A stretch of DNA of 64,000 nucleotides from Allomuricauda sp. TMED12 (GTDB lineage Bacteria; Bacteroidota; Bacteroidia; Flavobacteriales; Flavobacteriaceae). The notes beneath the pieces are model-generated. The model worked only from the letters and a program-made list of their open reading frames with translations. It searched no databases and was not told the DNA's origin. Each line of letters opens with the position of its first letter. Positions within the stretch are counted from its first letter, which is position 1. The DNA lies in the NCBI GenBank assembly GCA_002167435.2, contig NHBR02000009.1, forward strand, positions 37,389 through 101,388, read 5' to 3'. A program made the position numbers and the translations under genes. Shown in pieces: positions 9,296-17,915 of this stretch.

Positions 9296-10303
9296 TTACC
9301 ATCTTATAATCACGCTGCCCCAAGTAAAGCCACTACCAAAAGCAGCTAGGACCACTAAATCACCTTCTTTGATTTTTCCTTCTTCCCATGCCTCTGTCAA
9401 GGCTATAGGAATGGAAGCAGCTGTAGTATTTCCATATTTCATGATATTGTTGAATACTTGGTCATCTTTCAACCCAAACTTCTTTTGGATGAATTGTGAA
9501 ATTCTTAGATTGGCCTGATGTGGTATCAACATATCAATATCTTGAGGTCCTAGATTGTTCTTCTGTAAACCCTCCATGATTACTTCACTGAATCGTACTA
9601 CTGCATTTTTAAATACAAACTGTCCGTTCATATAAGGAAAATACGAGGTATCCTCAGGATCATTATCTGCGATAATATCGTTTACCCAGCGTTTCCCCAT
9701 ACCAGGAGCTATTAAAGAAAGCTCTTCGGCATGTTGTCCTTCAGAATGTAAATGGGTGGAAAGAATTCCTTTTGAGGTATCTTCTTCACGTGTAAGAACA
9801 GCTGCGCCTGCACCGTCACCAAAAATTACGGATACACCTCTACCCCGAGTGGTCATATCCAAACCATGTGAATGTAGCTCGGAACCAATAACCAGCACAT
9901 TTTTGTACATACCGCTTTTTATATATTGGTCTGCCACAGAAATTCCATATACAAAACCCGAACATTGGTTTCTAACATCCAACGCACCCACAGTTTTTAG
10001 ACCTAAATCGCGCTGAACCAAAACTCCTGGTCCAGGGAAATAATAATCAGGACTTAAGGTAGCGAAAACGATAAAATCAATGTCATCTTTATCAATTCCT
10101 GCACGTTCGATTGCCTTTTGGGCCGCCTTTACACCCATAGAAGTAGTGGTATCGGTACCTTTAACCACATGGCGTCTTTCCTTGATACCGGTACGTTCTT
10201 GTATCCATTCGTCATTCGTGTCCATCACTTTAGACAAATCGTCATTAGTGACCACATTTTCAGGGACATAAAATCCCAATCCTGATATTCTTGAGTTATA
10301 CAT
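9296..10303 (-). CDS. Beta-ketoacyl-ACP synthase III (FabH-like)
   Basis: A 335-residue thiolase-fold enzyme with the full KAS III triad: Cys in DVRNQCSGFVYG (about residue 113), His in LIPHQANLRI and Asn in YGNTTAASIP. It begins with the usual RISGLGFYVPENVVTNDDL and TNDEWIQERTGI motifs. KAS III enzymes condense acetyl-CoA or another acyl-CoA with malonyl-ACP to start fatty-acid synthesis, or make specialised ketoacyl products. It is not next to plsX/rpmF or other fab genes, so whether this is the housekeeping FabH or a paralogue cannot be decided here. It is monocistronic and shares a terminator with the convergent receptor gene. Confidence 0.92.
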   Translation of the reverse strand: MYNSRISGLGFYVPENVVTNDDLSKVMDTNDEWIQERTGIKERRHVVKGTDTTTSMGVKAAQKAIERAGIDKDDIDFIVFATLSPDYYFPGPGVLVQRDLGLKTVGALDVRNQCSGFVYGISVADQYIKSGMYKNVLVIGSELHSHGLDMTTRGRGVSVIFGDGAGAAVLTREEDTSKGILSTHLHSEGQHAEELSLIAPGMGKRWVNDIIADNDPEDTSYFPYMNGQFVFKNAVVRFSEVIMEGLQKNNLGPQDIDMLIPHQANLRISQFIQKKFGLKDDQVFNNIMKYGNTTAASIPIALTEAWEEGKIKEGDLVVLAAFGSGFTWGSVIIRW

Positions 10304-10399
10304 TACAAAGTGCTTAAATATTGAATCTTTAAAAAATACTGGGCTAAGTAACGGAAAAGTAAAAAATATATCCCAAGAACTGGATATTTATTAACAAAA

Positions 10400-11710
10400 T
10401 TAGTCCATGTACTTTTTAAAATGGTTTACCTCCACCTTGGCCTTTAAGTCGTGCAAGAGATTATAAAGTCCAAAAAATGTGCGGTTTATGTACAAAAAGT
10501 GTTTAGACCCACGGTTTCCATTCATTTTACGGATTTGTTCGTCTTTGGAATACCGTTCGCTGAGATTGGCGATCCTAGTCCAAAAAACTTCATCACCAAA
10601 ATCAAATGTTTCCTTATGAAATGGTGAAGTAAAAATAGTGAGCATCTCCTTGAACAAGGCCGTAAAAAATTTCAATTCCTCCTCAGAATCGGTTGGAGTC
10701 AGAATTTCCAGTTCGTACAATTTCTCCATAAACACCTTATCATTATTGATGTTTTCCTCTTTCGCCAACTCAAAATACGGTACATAAAAATCATCCGGTA
10801 TTTGCTTGATACATCCAAAATCAATGGCAATCAATTTACCCTCAGAACTAACCAAAAAATTACCCGGATGCGGATCTGCATGCACCCTTCTTAACTTGTG
10901 GATTTGGAACATGTAAAAATCCCAAAGGGCCTGCCCCAATGTGTTGCCCAGATCAACATCGAACTCGGTTTGGGTAAATTCACCCAAATGGATTCCCTGC
11001 ATCCAATCCATGGTCAAAATACGTTCACTGGACAGTTCTCGGTAGTATTTAGGAAACTGCATATTTGGAATTACGGAACATGCGGTAGTTATTTCATCAC
11101 TTTGTTCCAATTCCAAAATATAGTTGGTCTCCTCAACCAATTTGTGCTCAACCTCCTTAAAATATTTTTCGGAATCTTTTCCCTTTAAGTTGAACATTTT
11201 AATGGCAACAGGTTTAACCAAGGCCAAATCACTGCTAATACTTTCTGCAACCCCTGGATATTGAATTTTTACCGCCAGTTTTATTCCATCCTTCTCAGCT
11301 CGGTGCACTTGTCCAATACTGGCCGCATTGACAGAATCTTTTTCAAACTCATCAAAAATATCCTCGGGGTACTTCCCCAAATATTTTTTGAAGGTCTTAC
11401 GTACCAAAGGTGCCGACAATGGAGGAACTGAAAATTGTGACAAGGAGAATTTATCCACGTAGGCCCGGGGCAATAGGTTCTTTTCCATGCTGAGCATTTG
11501 TGCCACTTTCAAGGCACTCCCCTTCAAACTCTTAAGGCCATCATATATATCCTCTGCATTGTCTTGATCCAAAGTATCTTTTGAGGTCTGGGGATCAACC
11601 AACTTTTTACCGTAGTATTTTACGTAGTTGCCCCCTATTTTAACCCCTGTTTTAACAAGCTTTCCTGCCCGTTCAATCTTCCCGGTGGGAATGGTATCCA
11701 AACTTTTCAT
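10400..11710 (-). CDS. ABC1/UbiB-family atypical kinase (AarF-like)
   Basis: A 436-residue soluble ABC1-kinase protein. It shows the family KxGQ-like helix region as LKGSALKVAQMLSMEKNLLP, the Ala-rich loop SVNAASIGQVHRAE, the ATP-binding lysine in KLAVKIQYPGV, VEETNYILELEQ, and the catalytic-type motifs VHADPHPGNFLVS and AIDFGCIKQIP. Relatives (UbiB, COQ8) support quinone biosynthesis through ATPase activity rather than classical phosphorylation. There is no clear C-terminal membrane anchor. The TetR-like gene ends 5 bp upstream of its start, so the two are cotranscribed, and the regulator probably controls this gene. Confidence 0.9.
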   Translation of the reverse strand: MKSLDTIPTGKIERAGKLVKTGVKIGGNYVKYYGKKLVDPQTSKDTLDQDNAEDIYDGLKSLKGSALKVAQMLSMEKNLLPRAYVDKFSLSQFSVPPLSAPLVRKTFKKYLGKYPEDIFDEFEKDSVNAASIGQVHRAEKDGIKLAVKIQYPGVAESISSDLALVKPVAIKMFNLKGKDSEKYFKEVEHKLVEETNYILELEQSDEITTACSVIPNMQFPKYYRELSSERILTMDWMQGIHLGEFTQTEFDVDLGNTLGQALWDFYMFQIHKLRRVHADPHPGNFLVSSEGKLIAIDFGCIKQIPDDFYVPYFELAKEENINNDKVFMEKLYELEILTPTDSEEELKFFTALFKEMLTIFTSPFHKETFDFGDEVFWTRIANLSERYSKDEQIRKMNGNRGSKHFLYINRTFFGLYNLLHDLKAKVEVNHFKKYMD

Positions 11711-11715
11711 TAGCC

Positions 11716-12372
11716 TTATGCGAATTTCTCTTTATATAGGAATTTTCCAAAGTCCACTATTTTCTCCAACGGCGTACTTTCAAATATTTGAAATATGGTG
11801 GTCACCGACTTTTCAATGGCTATGTCGGTTTTTTCGAAACCAGGAGAACCGTCTTCCATCCAAAATTTTAAAATGAACAGAAATTGCAACCAAGCGCCTT
11901 CCGAAAACAAAGGAGCATTATATTTAAATATTTTGAGGTTTTTTTCTTCGTTTCTCTCTTCAATAAGGGTGGAAGCAAAATCCTTGAATCGTTTTCGAAG
12001 TCCTTTAAGTTGGCTCAATCCTTCCATTGAATACTTATGCTCATTCATTATAAAAAGCACATAGCTCCTGTTCAAGGTCAAGTTTTCAAAGAAGGTGAAG
12101 AAAAAAGTAAGCATCTTTTCCTCATTCGTCATGGAGGCATATTCCTTATTCTTTTGCATGACACCATAACTGTTGTCGAAAAATTTGTTCCATATGGATT
12201 GCTGAAGTGTTTCAAAGGAACCGAAGAAGCTATAAAACTCCTCTTCCTTTATTTTATTTTCCTTGCAGAATTTGAATACAGAGCTTGGCATCTTTTCATT
12301 TTCCAATACAGACTCCATGAACAAGCTTATAATTTTATCCTCGGTGATTTTGGATTTAGTAGTATTTGCCAT
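11716..12372 (-). CDS. TetR-family transcriptional regulator
   Basis: A 218-residue all-helical protein. The N-terminal ~60 residues (TEDKIISLFMESVLENEKM, VFKFCKENKIKEEEFYSFFG) fit a TetR/AcrR DNA-binding domain, with the recognition helix around residues 35-55. The rest is a ligand/dimerisation region rich in Phe and Lys. The gene precedes and nearly touches the ABC1 kinase gene. A 32-bp perfect palindrome lies 58-89 bp upstream of its start and is a reasonable autoregulatory operator. The HTH is divergent, so the family call is good but not certain, and the ligand is unknown. Confidence 0.78.
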   Translation of the reverse strand: MANTTKSKITEDKIISLFMESVLENEKMPSSVFKFCKENKIKEEEFYSFFGSFETLQQSIWNKFFDNSYGVMQKNKEYASMTNEEKMLTFFFTFFENLTLNRSYVLFIMNEHKYSMEGLSQLKGLRKRFKDFASTLIEERNEEKNLKIFKYNAPLFSEGAWLQFLFILKFWMEDGSPGFEKTDIAIEKSVTTIFQIFESTPLEKIVDFGKFLYKEKFA

Positions 12373-12429
12373 TTTTGGTAATTTTTGAAGGGTTAAAAGT
12401 TGGTAAGGAGACGCAATCTAGCTTTTAAA

Positions 12430-12461
12430 GAAAATGCACTTTCGAGCGAAAGTGCATTTTC
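12430..12461. promoter_or_regulatory. 32-bp perfect palindrome upstream of tetR-like gene
   Basis: GAAAATGCACTTTCG, AG, then its exact reverse complement: 15-bp arms around a 2-bp centre. Neither side has a T-run, so it is not a good terminator. It lies in the tetR/htpG divergent spacer, nearer the tetR start. Size and symmetry suit a TetR-dimer operator, but no binding evidence exists. Confidence 0.55.
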
Positions 12462-12619
12462 ACAACCTAACCAATAAATAAACAAACTTGTTATAGTGAT
12501 ACTATTTCATAGCAATTTTCCCATAACGATGTAAAGATATATATTTTGTTTAATGTTTTTTGATTTTTAATAAACAAAGTTTTGTTAAAACTTTTTATTT
12601 GAATGAATTATAGTGGTCA

Positions 12620-12645
12620 AATGTCAGTTTGTCATATTTGACATT
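12620..12645. promoter_or_regulatory. htpG: Nested TGTCA/TGACA inverted repeats upstream of htpG
   Basis: Two overlapping dyads lie 50-76 bp before the htpG start: AATGTCA with TGACATT at 12-bp spacing, and TGTCA-TATT-TGACA at 12630-12643. A further TTTTTTTTGAC follows at 12652. This is not the CIRCE element. The position fits a heat-shock operator or activator site; the regulator is unknown. Confidence 0.45.
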
Positions 12646-12695
12646 CTGGTATTTTTTTTGACTTATCAGAACTAAAGAATAAAACAATAAAAACG

Positions 12696-14582
12696 ATGGC
12701 AACAGGTAAAATCAATGTTTCAGTAGAGAACATTTTTCCCTTGATCAAAAAATTTCTATACAGTGATCACGAAATTTTCCTAAGGGAACTTATTTCCAAC
12801 GCTACGGATGCAACCTTAAAATTAAAGCACCTGACTTCTATTGGTGAAGCAAAAGTAGAATATGGCAACCCCATGATCGAGGTGAAGGTGGACAAGGACA
12901 ACAAACGTATCCATATTATAGACCAAGGTATCGGTATGACCGAGGAGGAAGTGAAAAAGTACATCAATGAAGTTGCTTTTTCCGGTGCGGAAGAATTTTT
13001 GGACAAATACAAGGATGCTGGGAAAGATGCCGGTATCATCGGGCATTTTGGTCTTGGTTTCTACTCTGCTTTTATGGTAGCGGAAAAAGTGGAAATCATC
13101 TCTAAAAGTCATAAAGATGAGCCTGCAGTGCATTGGAGCTGTGACGGTTCACCCGAATTCTCCATTGAACCAAGCGATAAAAAAGAAAGAGGTACAGAAA
13201 TTATACTTCATATAGCAGAGGACTCCACAGAGTTTTTGGAAGATGCCAAAATCCGTGAATTATTGGTCAAGTACAATAAGTTCATGCCTATTCCAATCAA
13301 GTTTGGAACAAAAACGGAAACCCTTCCAAAGCCAGAAGGTGCCAAGGAAGATGATCCTGCTCCTACTCAAGAAGTGGATGACATCATCAACAATCCAAAT
13401 CCAGCGTGGACCAAGCAGCCCAGCGAATTAAGTGAAGAGGAATACAAAAGTTTCTACAGAGAGCTTTACCCAATGCAGTTTGAGGAGCCTTTGTTCCACA
13501 TTCATTTGAATGTGGATTATCCGTTCAACTTAACTGGAATTCTGTATTTCCCAAAGTTGACAAACGACCTCAACATACAAAAGGATAAGATTCAGTTATA
13601 CCAGAACCAAGTGTTCGTAACTGACAATGTAGAAGGTATTGTTCCCGAATTCTTGACGATGCTCAAAGGGGTGATCGATTCGCCGGACATTCCTTTGAAT
13701 GTATCAAGGTCTTACCTTCAGGCTGATGGTGCCGTGAAGAAGATTTCTTCCTACATCACCAGAAAAGTGGCCGATAAATTGACTTCACTGTTCAAAAACA
13801 ATCGTGAGGACTTTGAGCAAAAGTGGAACGACATCAAAGTAGTGATAGAGTACGGAATGCTTTCCGAAGATAAATTCTTTGAAAAAGCAGATAAGTTTGC
13901 ACTTTATCCATCGGTTGATGGCGACTATTATACGTTTGAGGAGTTAGAAGCAAAGATCAAGGACAATCAGACAGACAAAGATGACAAGTTGGTCGTATTG
14001 TATGCTTCAGACAAAGAAGCACAGCACAGTTATATTGAAGCTGCCAAGACTAAAGGATATGAAGTGCTCTTATTGGATTCCCCCATTGTACCACACTTGA
14101 TGCAAAAACTGGAAACATCCAAAGAGAACCTATCTTTTGTGAGGGTGGATGCGGATCATGTGGACAACCTCATCAAAAAAGAGGATACGGCCATTTCCAA
14201 ATTGTCCGACGAGGAAAAAGAAAAATTGAAAACCGAGATTGAAGAGGTGACCAAAGATAAAGGGTACACCATTCAAATGGAGGCGATGGAGAGCAGTGCT
14301 TCGCCATTTATCATTACCGAACCCGAATTTATGCGCAGAATGAAAGAAATGCAACAAACCGGTGGCGGCGGTATGTTCGGTATGGGCAATATGCCGGATA
14401 TGTACAACCTTATCGTAAACACCAATCACGAATTGGTCAGCGAAATCTTGAACACCAAGACAGCCAAAAAACGCCAACGATTGATCAACCAGTCCTTGGA
14501 TTTGGCACGTTTGTCCAAAGGGTTGTTAAAAGGTGAAGAGCTTACGAACTTTATTGCCCGAAGCTACGATATGATCAAATAA
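12696..14582 (+). CDS. htpG: Molecular chaperone HtpG (Hsp90)
   Basis: A 628-residue Hsp90 homologue of normal bacterial length. The GHKL ATPase domain shows FLRELISNATDATLKL (catalytic Glu, Mg-binding Asn), IIDQGIGMT and GHFGLGFYSAFMVA. The middle domain contains LNVSRSYLQADGAVKKI with the catalytic-loop Arg, and a C-terminal dimerisation domain follows. A Gly/Met patch (TGGGGMFGMGNM) and an Asp/Glu/Pro insertion (AKEDDPAPTQEVDD) resemble the Bacteroidota branch. It is an ATP-driven cytoplasmic chaperone and is monocistronic. TGTCA/TGACA dyads lie upstream and a strong terminator is 24 bp downstream. Confidence 0.97.
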   Translation: MATGKINVSVENIFPLIKKFLYSDHEIFLRELISNATDATLKLKHLTSIGEAKVEYGNPMIEVKVDKDNKRIHIIDQGIGMTEEEVKKYINEVAFSGAEEFLDKYKDAGKDAGIIGHFGLGFYSAFMVAEKVEIISKSHKDEPAVHWSCDGSPEFSIEPSDKKERGTEIILHIAEDSTEFLEDAKIRELLVKYNKFMPIPIKFGTKTETLPKPEGAKEDDPAPTQEVDDIINNPNPAWTKQPSELSEEEYKSFYRELYPMQFEEPLFHIHLNVDYPFNLTGILYFPKLTNDLNIQKDKIQLYQNQVFVTDNVEGIVPEFLTMLKGVIDSPDIPLNVSRSYLQADGAVKKISSYITRKVADKLTSLFKNNREDFEQKWNDIKVVIEYGMLSEDKFFEKADKFALYPSVDGDYYTFEELEAKIKDNQTDKDDKLVVLYASDKEAQHSYIEAAKTKGYEVLLLDSPIVPHLMQKLETSKENLSFVRVDADHVDNLIKKEDTAISKLSDEEKEKLKTEIEEVTKDKGYTIQMEAMESSASPFIITEPEFMRRMKEMQQTGGGGMFGMGNMPDMYNLIVNTNHELVSEILNTKTAKKRQRLINQSLDLARLSKGLLKGEELTNFIARSYDMIK

Positions 14583-14606
14583 TTGGATTTTTCTATAGTC
14601 AACAAC

Positions 14607-14640
14607 GCAAAACCGCTCATTACGAGCGGTTTTTGCATTT
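14607..14640 (+). terminator. Intrinsic terminator of htpG
   Basis: The stem AAAACCGCTC / GAGCGGTTTT closes an ATTAC loop and is followed by TTGCATTTT. It ends 2 bases before the ATG chosen for the next gene. Confidence 0.85.
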
Positions 14641-14641
14641 T

Positions 14642-16015
14642 ATGATTATCTTGGTTGGACAAACCAATCAAACCGTGAGCAACAGCAACGATTACAATAG
14701 TCCCTCCTTTAAAAAATTATTGGATTCCCTGCAGCAGCAAAGCTGGGAATTGGAACTTATTATATCTGGTTTTGCCATTTTTGGGTTATTTACGGCATAC
14801 GAACCACTTCGTATAGAAATGTTGAATGCCCAGAATGAAAACCAGATTTATCGCTTCGTTGTATACTTCATTTTGAATATTGCCTGCTCCATTCTTTTGT
14901 TCAACCTTTTGCTCCATGTTATTTTAAGAGGATTATGGATAGGGTCACTGGGGCTCCGTTACGTTTCTGGGGATATCGAATTTGATAAACTCCGATATTC
15001 CGAGCGCTTTACCAAATATTTAAAAAAGCGAATCATATCTTTTGACCGCTACATTGCCAATTTGGAAAACTATTGTAGCGTTCTGTTTGCCATTTCCTTT
15101 TTATTGATATTCTATGTACTGGCCATGACCATGATCATTCTATCGATCGTATTTGTGGCCACCTATATCATTGAGGGCGATTTATTGCCCGAAGAGTTTG
15201 GAAACATATTTGGGGCTATCCTTATAATGTTCATAGTTTTTGGTATGTTCCTAACCTTTATCGATTTTATTACCCAAGGTTGGTTAAAAAAGAAGAAGTG
15301 GATATCCCGAATATATTTTCCCATTTATTGGATTTTCAGTTTTATAACCCTTTCGTTCCTGTATCGGCCTTTGGTCTACAATTTTCTGGACAATCGTTTC
15401 GGAAAACAACTGATTTTGCTCTTGGCACCGATTTACATCATAATTCTGATGATAACGAGTTTGGAGTACAGGCAGTCCAATTATCTCGATAAGGAGCAAA
15501 GGTCATCCAGTATGTTTGCCAAAAAGGAAAACTATTTGGACATGATGACCGAAGAAGGCGACTTCCCAGGCGGTGTTGTCATCCCATCCAAAGTTATTAC
15601 CAAACCCTACTTAAATATTTTTGTCCCCTTTTCGGAAAACTTGGAGAATCGTGTTTTTGCCTACAAGGATTCATTAAAACCTGAAAACGACCGAAGGGGG
15701 CTATCAAGTAGTATTAAAATAAGCTCAAATTGGAGCGACCAGATTACGAGTGCCCGTCAAAAAGACAGCATCCGAAAAGTCTATCTAAAAACTTTCAATG
15801 AGATATATTCATTTCGAATTGACACTCTTGACATGGACGAGGATTTTATCCTGACCACAGGAATAAAAAATGTACTTGGGTTTGAGACATTTCTTAAAAT
15901 ATCCAATCTTGATGAAGGCAAGCACATTCTGAGGCTCCGGCGCAAAAAAAAGGAAAAAGATACGGTGGTAACTCTTACAGATGTTATCTTACCATTTTGG
16001 TATTTTAAAAACTAA
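14642..16015 (+). CDS. Polytopic membrane protein of unknown function
   Basis: About 457 residues from the ATG at 14642; an earlier TTG at 14633 sits inside the htpG terminator and is rejected. I do not recognise the family. The first half has about six transmembrane segments (near 31-50, 65-97, 140-172, 182-205, 217-242 and 248-269). The second half (~270-457) is hydrophilic, charged and predicted soluble, ending in LRRKKKEKDTVVTLTD and an aromatic VILPFWYFKN. This layout suggests a sensor- or transporter-like membrane protein with a C-terminal globular domain, but no catalytic motif is visible. DoxX follows after 5 bp in the same direction, so the two are probably cotranscribed. Confidence 0.75.
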   Translation: MIILVGQTNQTVSNSNDYNSPSFKKLLDSLQQQSWELELIISGFAIFGLFTAYEPLRIEMLNAQNENQIYRFVVYFILNIACSILLFNLLLHVILRGLWIGSLGLRYVSGDIEFDKLRYSERFTKYLKKRIISFDRYIANLENYCSVLFAISFLLIFYVLAMTMIILSIVFVATYIIEGDLLPEEFGNIFGAILIMFIVFGMFLTFIDFITQGWLKKKKWISRIYFPIYWIFSFITLSFLYRPLVYNFLDNRFGKQLILLLAPIYIIILMITSLEYRQSNYLDKEQRSSSMFAKKENYLDMMTEEGDFPGGVVIPSKVITKPYLNIFVPFSENLENRVFAYKDSLKPENDRRGLSSSIKISSNWSDQITSARQKDSIRKVYLKTFNEIYSFRIDTLDMDEDFILTTGIKNVLGFETFLKISNLDEGKHILRLRRKKKEKDTVVTLTDVILPFWYFKN

Positions 16016-16020
16016 ATTTT

Positions 16021-16377
16021 ATGGCACCTTGGCATCTTTATGTAATGGCGGGAATGTACATCTTTGCGGGCATCATGCACTTTATAAAACCTAAGATGTA
16101 TATGCGCATCATGCCACTGTACCTTCCCAACCATAAACTTTTAGTTTACCTAAGCGGTATTGCCGAAATTCTCTTGGGGATTGGGGTATGCTTTGACGCT
16201 ACCCGAAAACTGAGCACCTTTGGCATTATTTTAATGTTGGGTGTATTTTTATCAGTTCATTTTTACATGCTTTCCGGGGAAAAGGCATCAGCAGGAATTC
16301 CCAAATGGATATTGATTCTTCGAATCCCACTGCAATTCTTTTTGATGTATTGGGCGTATTATTATGCGTATCTCTAA
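16021..16377 (+). CDS. DoxX-like small membrane protein
   Basis: A 118-residue protein with four hydrophobic helices. It opens with MYIFAGIMHFIKPKMYMRIMP and continues with YLSGIAEILLGIGVCF, the usual beginning of DoxX/DUF4281-like proteins. Relatives are inner-membrane proteins linked to redox or quinone processes; no direct function is known for this type. It starts 5 bp after the orphan membrane protein gene and overlaps the convergent anti-sigma-like gene by 4 bp. The short length is normal for this subgroup. Confidence 0.82.
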   Translation: MAPWHLYVMAGMYIFAGIMHFIKPKMYMRIMPLYLPNHKLLVYLSGIAEILLGIGVCFDATRKLSTFGIILMLGVFLSVHFYMLSGEKASAGIPKWILILRIPLQFFLMYWAYYYAYL

Positions 16378-16784
16378 AAAGCTGTTTTGTTCATTTGACT
16401 TTTCAACCAAGGCACTTGGACAAAAAACATGAGACCCAAGAATAGGAAAGCATACACCGTTACTTTTGAAGAAGCATAACCTTCCATCCAGCTCCAATCA
16501 GGATGGAACCAATTTTCCGTCTGCACATTTTTAAACCAACCTTGACCACTATCCACTCCAAGTTGGGAACCAATTAAAATAAGCAGAGCAACAAAAGCAA
16601 TAAATGCAACCGACAATACCTTACCAGATACAATGGGCTGATATTGAAACACTTTCTTCTGAGTCTCAGCTTCTAATTTGTGCATCACATTTTGGGTAAA
16701 ATCAACAGAAGGGGTCTCCAATGGGGCACCTTCCATGAGCTTATCCACAAAAGCTTCCAGTTTTTTATCCTCTAGTTCATCCAT
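16374..16784 (-). CDS. Probable anti-sigma-like membrane protein
   Basis: A 136-residue protein with a short acidic/charged cytoplasmic N-terminus (MDELEDKKLEAFVDKLM, DFTQNVMHKLEAETQKK). Two transmembrane helices follow, near 50-70 and 106-125. Its start overlaps the end of the ECF sigma gene by 8 bp, the usual place for a cognate anti-sigma factor, and the N-terminal FTQNVMHKLE helix resembles the short anti-sigma regions of Bacteroidota. There is no zinc-binding HxxxCxxC motif. Function is therefore inferred from gene order and topology. Confidence 0.65.
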   Translation of the reverse strand: MDELEDKKLEAFVDKLMEGAPLETPSVDFTQNVMHKLEAETQKKVFQYQPIVSGKVLSVAFIAFVALLILIGSQLGVDSGQGWFKNVQTENWFHPDWSWMEGYASSKVTVYAFLFLGLMFFVQVPWLKSQMNKTAF

Positions 16785-17355
16785 TACTTTGCAATATTTC
16801 TTTGTTCACATTCTTTTCCATGATACTGGCCAATCGTTTTCTGGCCCTGAACAACCTTACCTTCAGCGTATTTACTGGAAGGTTGATCGCTTTCTCCATT
16901 TCTTGCAGGTTCTTTTCCTCAAGATAAAACAAAGTGAGGACTCCTGCATCTTCTGCCGATAATTGCGACAAACATTGATTGATCAATTCGCTACGTTCGG
17001 TCTCCACTATTTTTTGAAAGGCCGTGTCCAAATCCGCGTAGGCTATTTGATCAATATGTTCCAAATCGGTATGGATTCTTTTCTTTTTAATTTTTTTAAT
17101 CCTGTCCAAACACGTGTTATAGGCAATTCTATAGATCCAAGTGGACAGCTTGGAATCCCCTTTAAAGCTTGGCAAGGACTTGTATACCTTAATAAATACA
17201 TCTTGCGACACCTCCTCGGCCTCCTCTCGATTGCCCAACATCCGTATGGACAGTGTAAAGACCAAATCTTTATAGCTATCCACCAAATTGGAGAACGCAT
17301 GGGTGTTACCCCCACGTATTTCCAATATCAGTTCTTTTTCTTTGTTGGTCAGCAT
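16777..17355 (-). CDS. ECF RNA polymerase sigma factor
   Basis: A 192-residue sigma-70 family ECF protein. Region 2 contains YKDLVFTLSIRMLGNREEAEEVSQDVFIKVYK and LSTWIYRIAYNTCLDRIKK. Region 4 contains LTLFYLEEKNLQEMEKAI and NTLKVRLFRARKRLASIM, a typical HTH. No region 1 or 3 is present. It is followed at once by the two-helix membrane protein that probably restrains it. The regulon cannot be read from this window. The upstream spacer to the divergent DUF6249 gene is 135 bp. Confidence 0.94.
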   Translation of the reverse strand: MLTNKEKELILEIRGGNTHAFSNLVDSYKDLVFTLSIRMLGNREEAEEVSQDVFIKVYKSLPSFKGDSKLSTWIYRIAYNTCLDRIKKIKKKRIHTDLEHIDQIAYADLDTAFQKIVETERSELINQCLSQLSAEDAGVLTLFYLEEKNLQEMEKAINLPVNTLKVRLFRARKRLASIMEKNVNKEILQSNG

Positions 17356-17490
17356 TGTTCATTGGACGCCAAAAGCGCAATTCAGGTTACACAAAAAATA
17401 AATTTTATTAAAACGTGTAACCTCTTTGTAAAAACTTTCGTCATAGCTTATGAACAAATAAATTACGAATAATCATTAAAACGAACAGTT

Positions 17491-17844
17491 ATGGGATCAG
17501 AAGTTATTATTATACCTATTATTTTCGGAGTCATTTTAGCCATTGCCTATCTCTATTTTTCAACCAGAAACAAGGAACGCCTGGCATTGATTGAAAAGGG
17601 CGCAGATGCCAGTATTTTTGTACGGGGCAAACGGGAAGGAGCAGCACCTTTCTGGAAAATCATTATTCTAAACCTTTCCTTATTGTTGATGGGCATTGGA
17701 GTAGCCATTTTTATAGCCTCTATTTTGAGTTACAATTTAGGAGTAGAAGAAGAAGTGGCATACCCAGGTACTATCTTCCTATTGGCAGGTGTTGGTCTTA
17801 TGGTAGGTTTCAACATGACCAAAAAATTGGAAAAGGAGGATTAA
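17491..17844 (+). CDS. DUF6249-type small membrane protein
   Basis: A 117-residue protein with an N-terminal transmembrane helix (~4-24), a cytoplasmic loop ERLALIEKGADASIFVRGKREG, then two further helices (~54-77 and ~88-108). The LIEKGAD loop is typical of the DUF6249 group, whose members often neighbour ECF sigma/anti-sigma genes in Flavobacteriia. It is divergent from the sigma gene, and a shared regulatory region is likely. The biochemical role is unknown. A strong terminator follows 33 bp downstream. Confidence 0.8.
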   Translation: MGSEVIIIPIIFGVILAIAYLYFSTRNKERLALIEKGADASIFVRGKREGAAPFWKIIILNLSLLLMGIGVAIFIASILSYNLGVEEEVAYPGTIFLLAGVGLMVGFNMTKKLEKED

Positions 17845-17877
17845 TCCTTTTCTAAATCAATTAATTTTAAATGAAGG

Positions 17878-17904
17878 ACCACCGCCAAAAGCGGTGGTTT
17901 TTTT
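17878..17904 (+). terminator. Intrinsic terminator
   Basis: The 8-bp GC-rich stem ACCACCGC / GCGGTGGT closes a CAAAA loop and runs into seven T residues. It terminates the DUF6249 gene 12 bp before the MOSC start. Confidence 0.92.
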
Positions 17905-17915
17905 AACTTGCCAAT

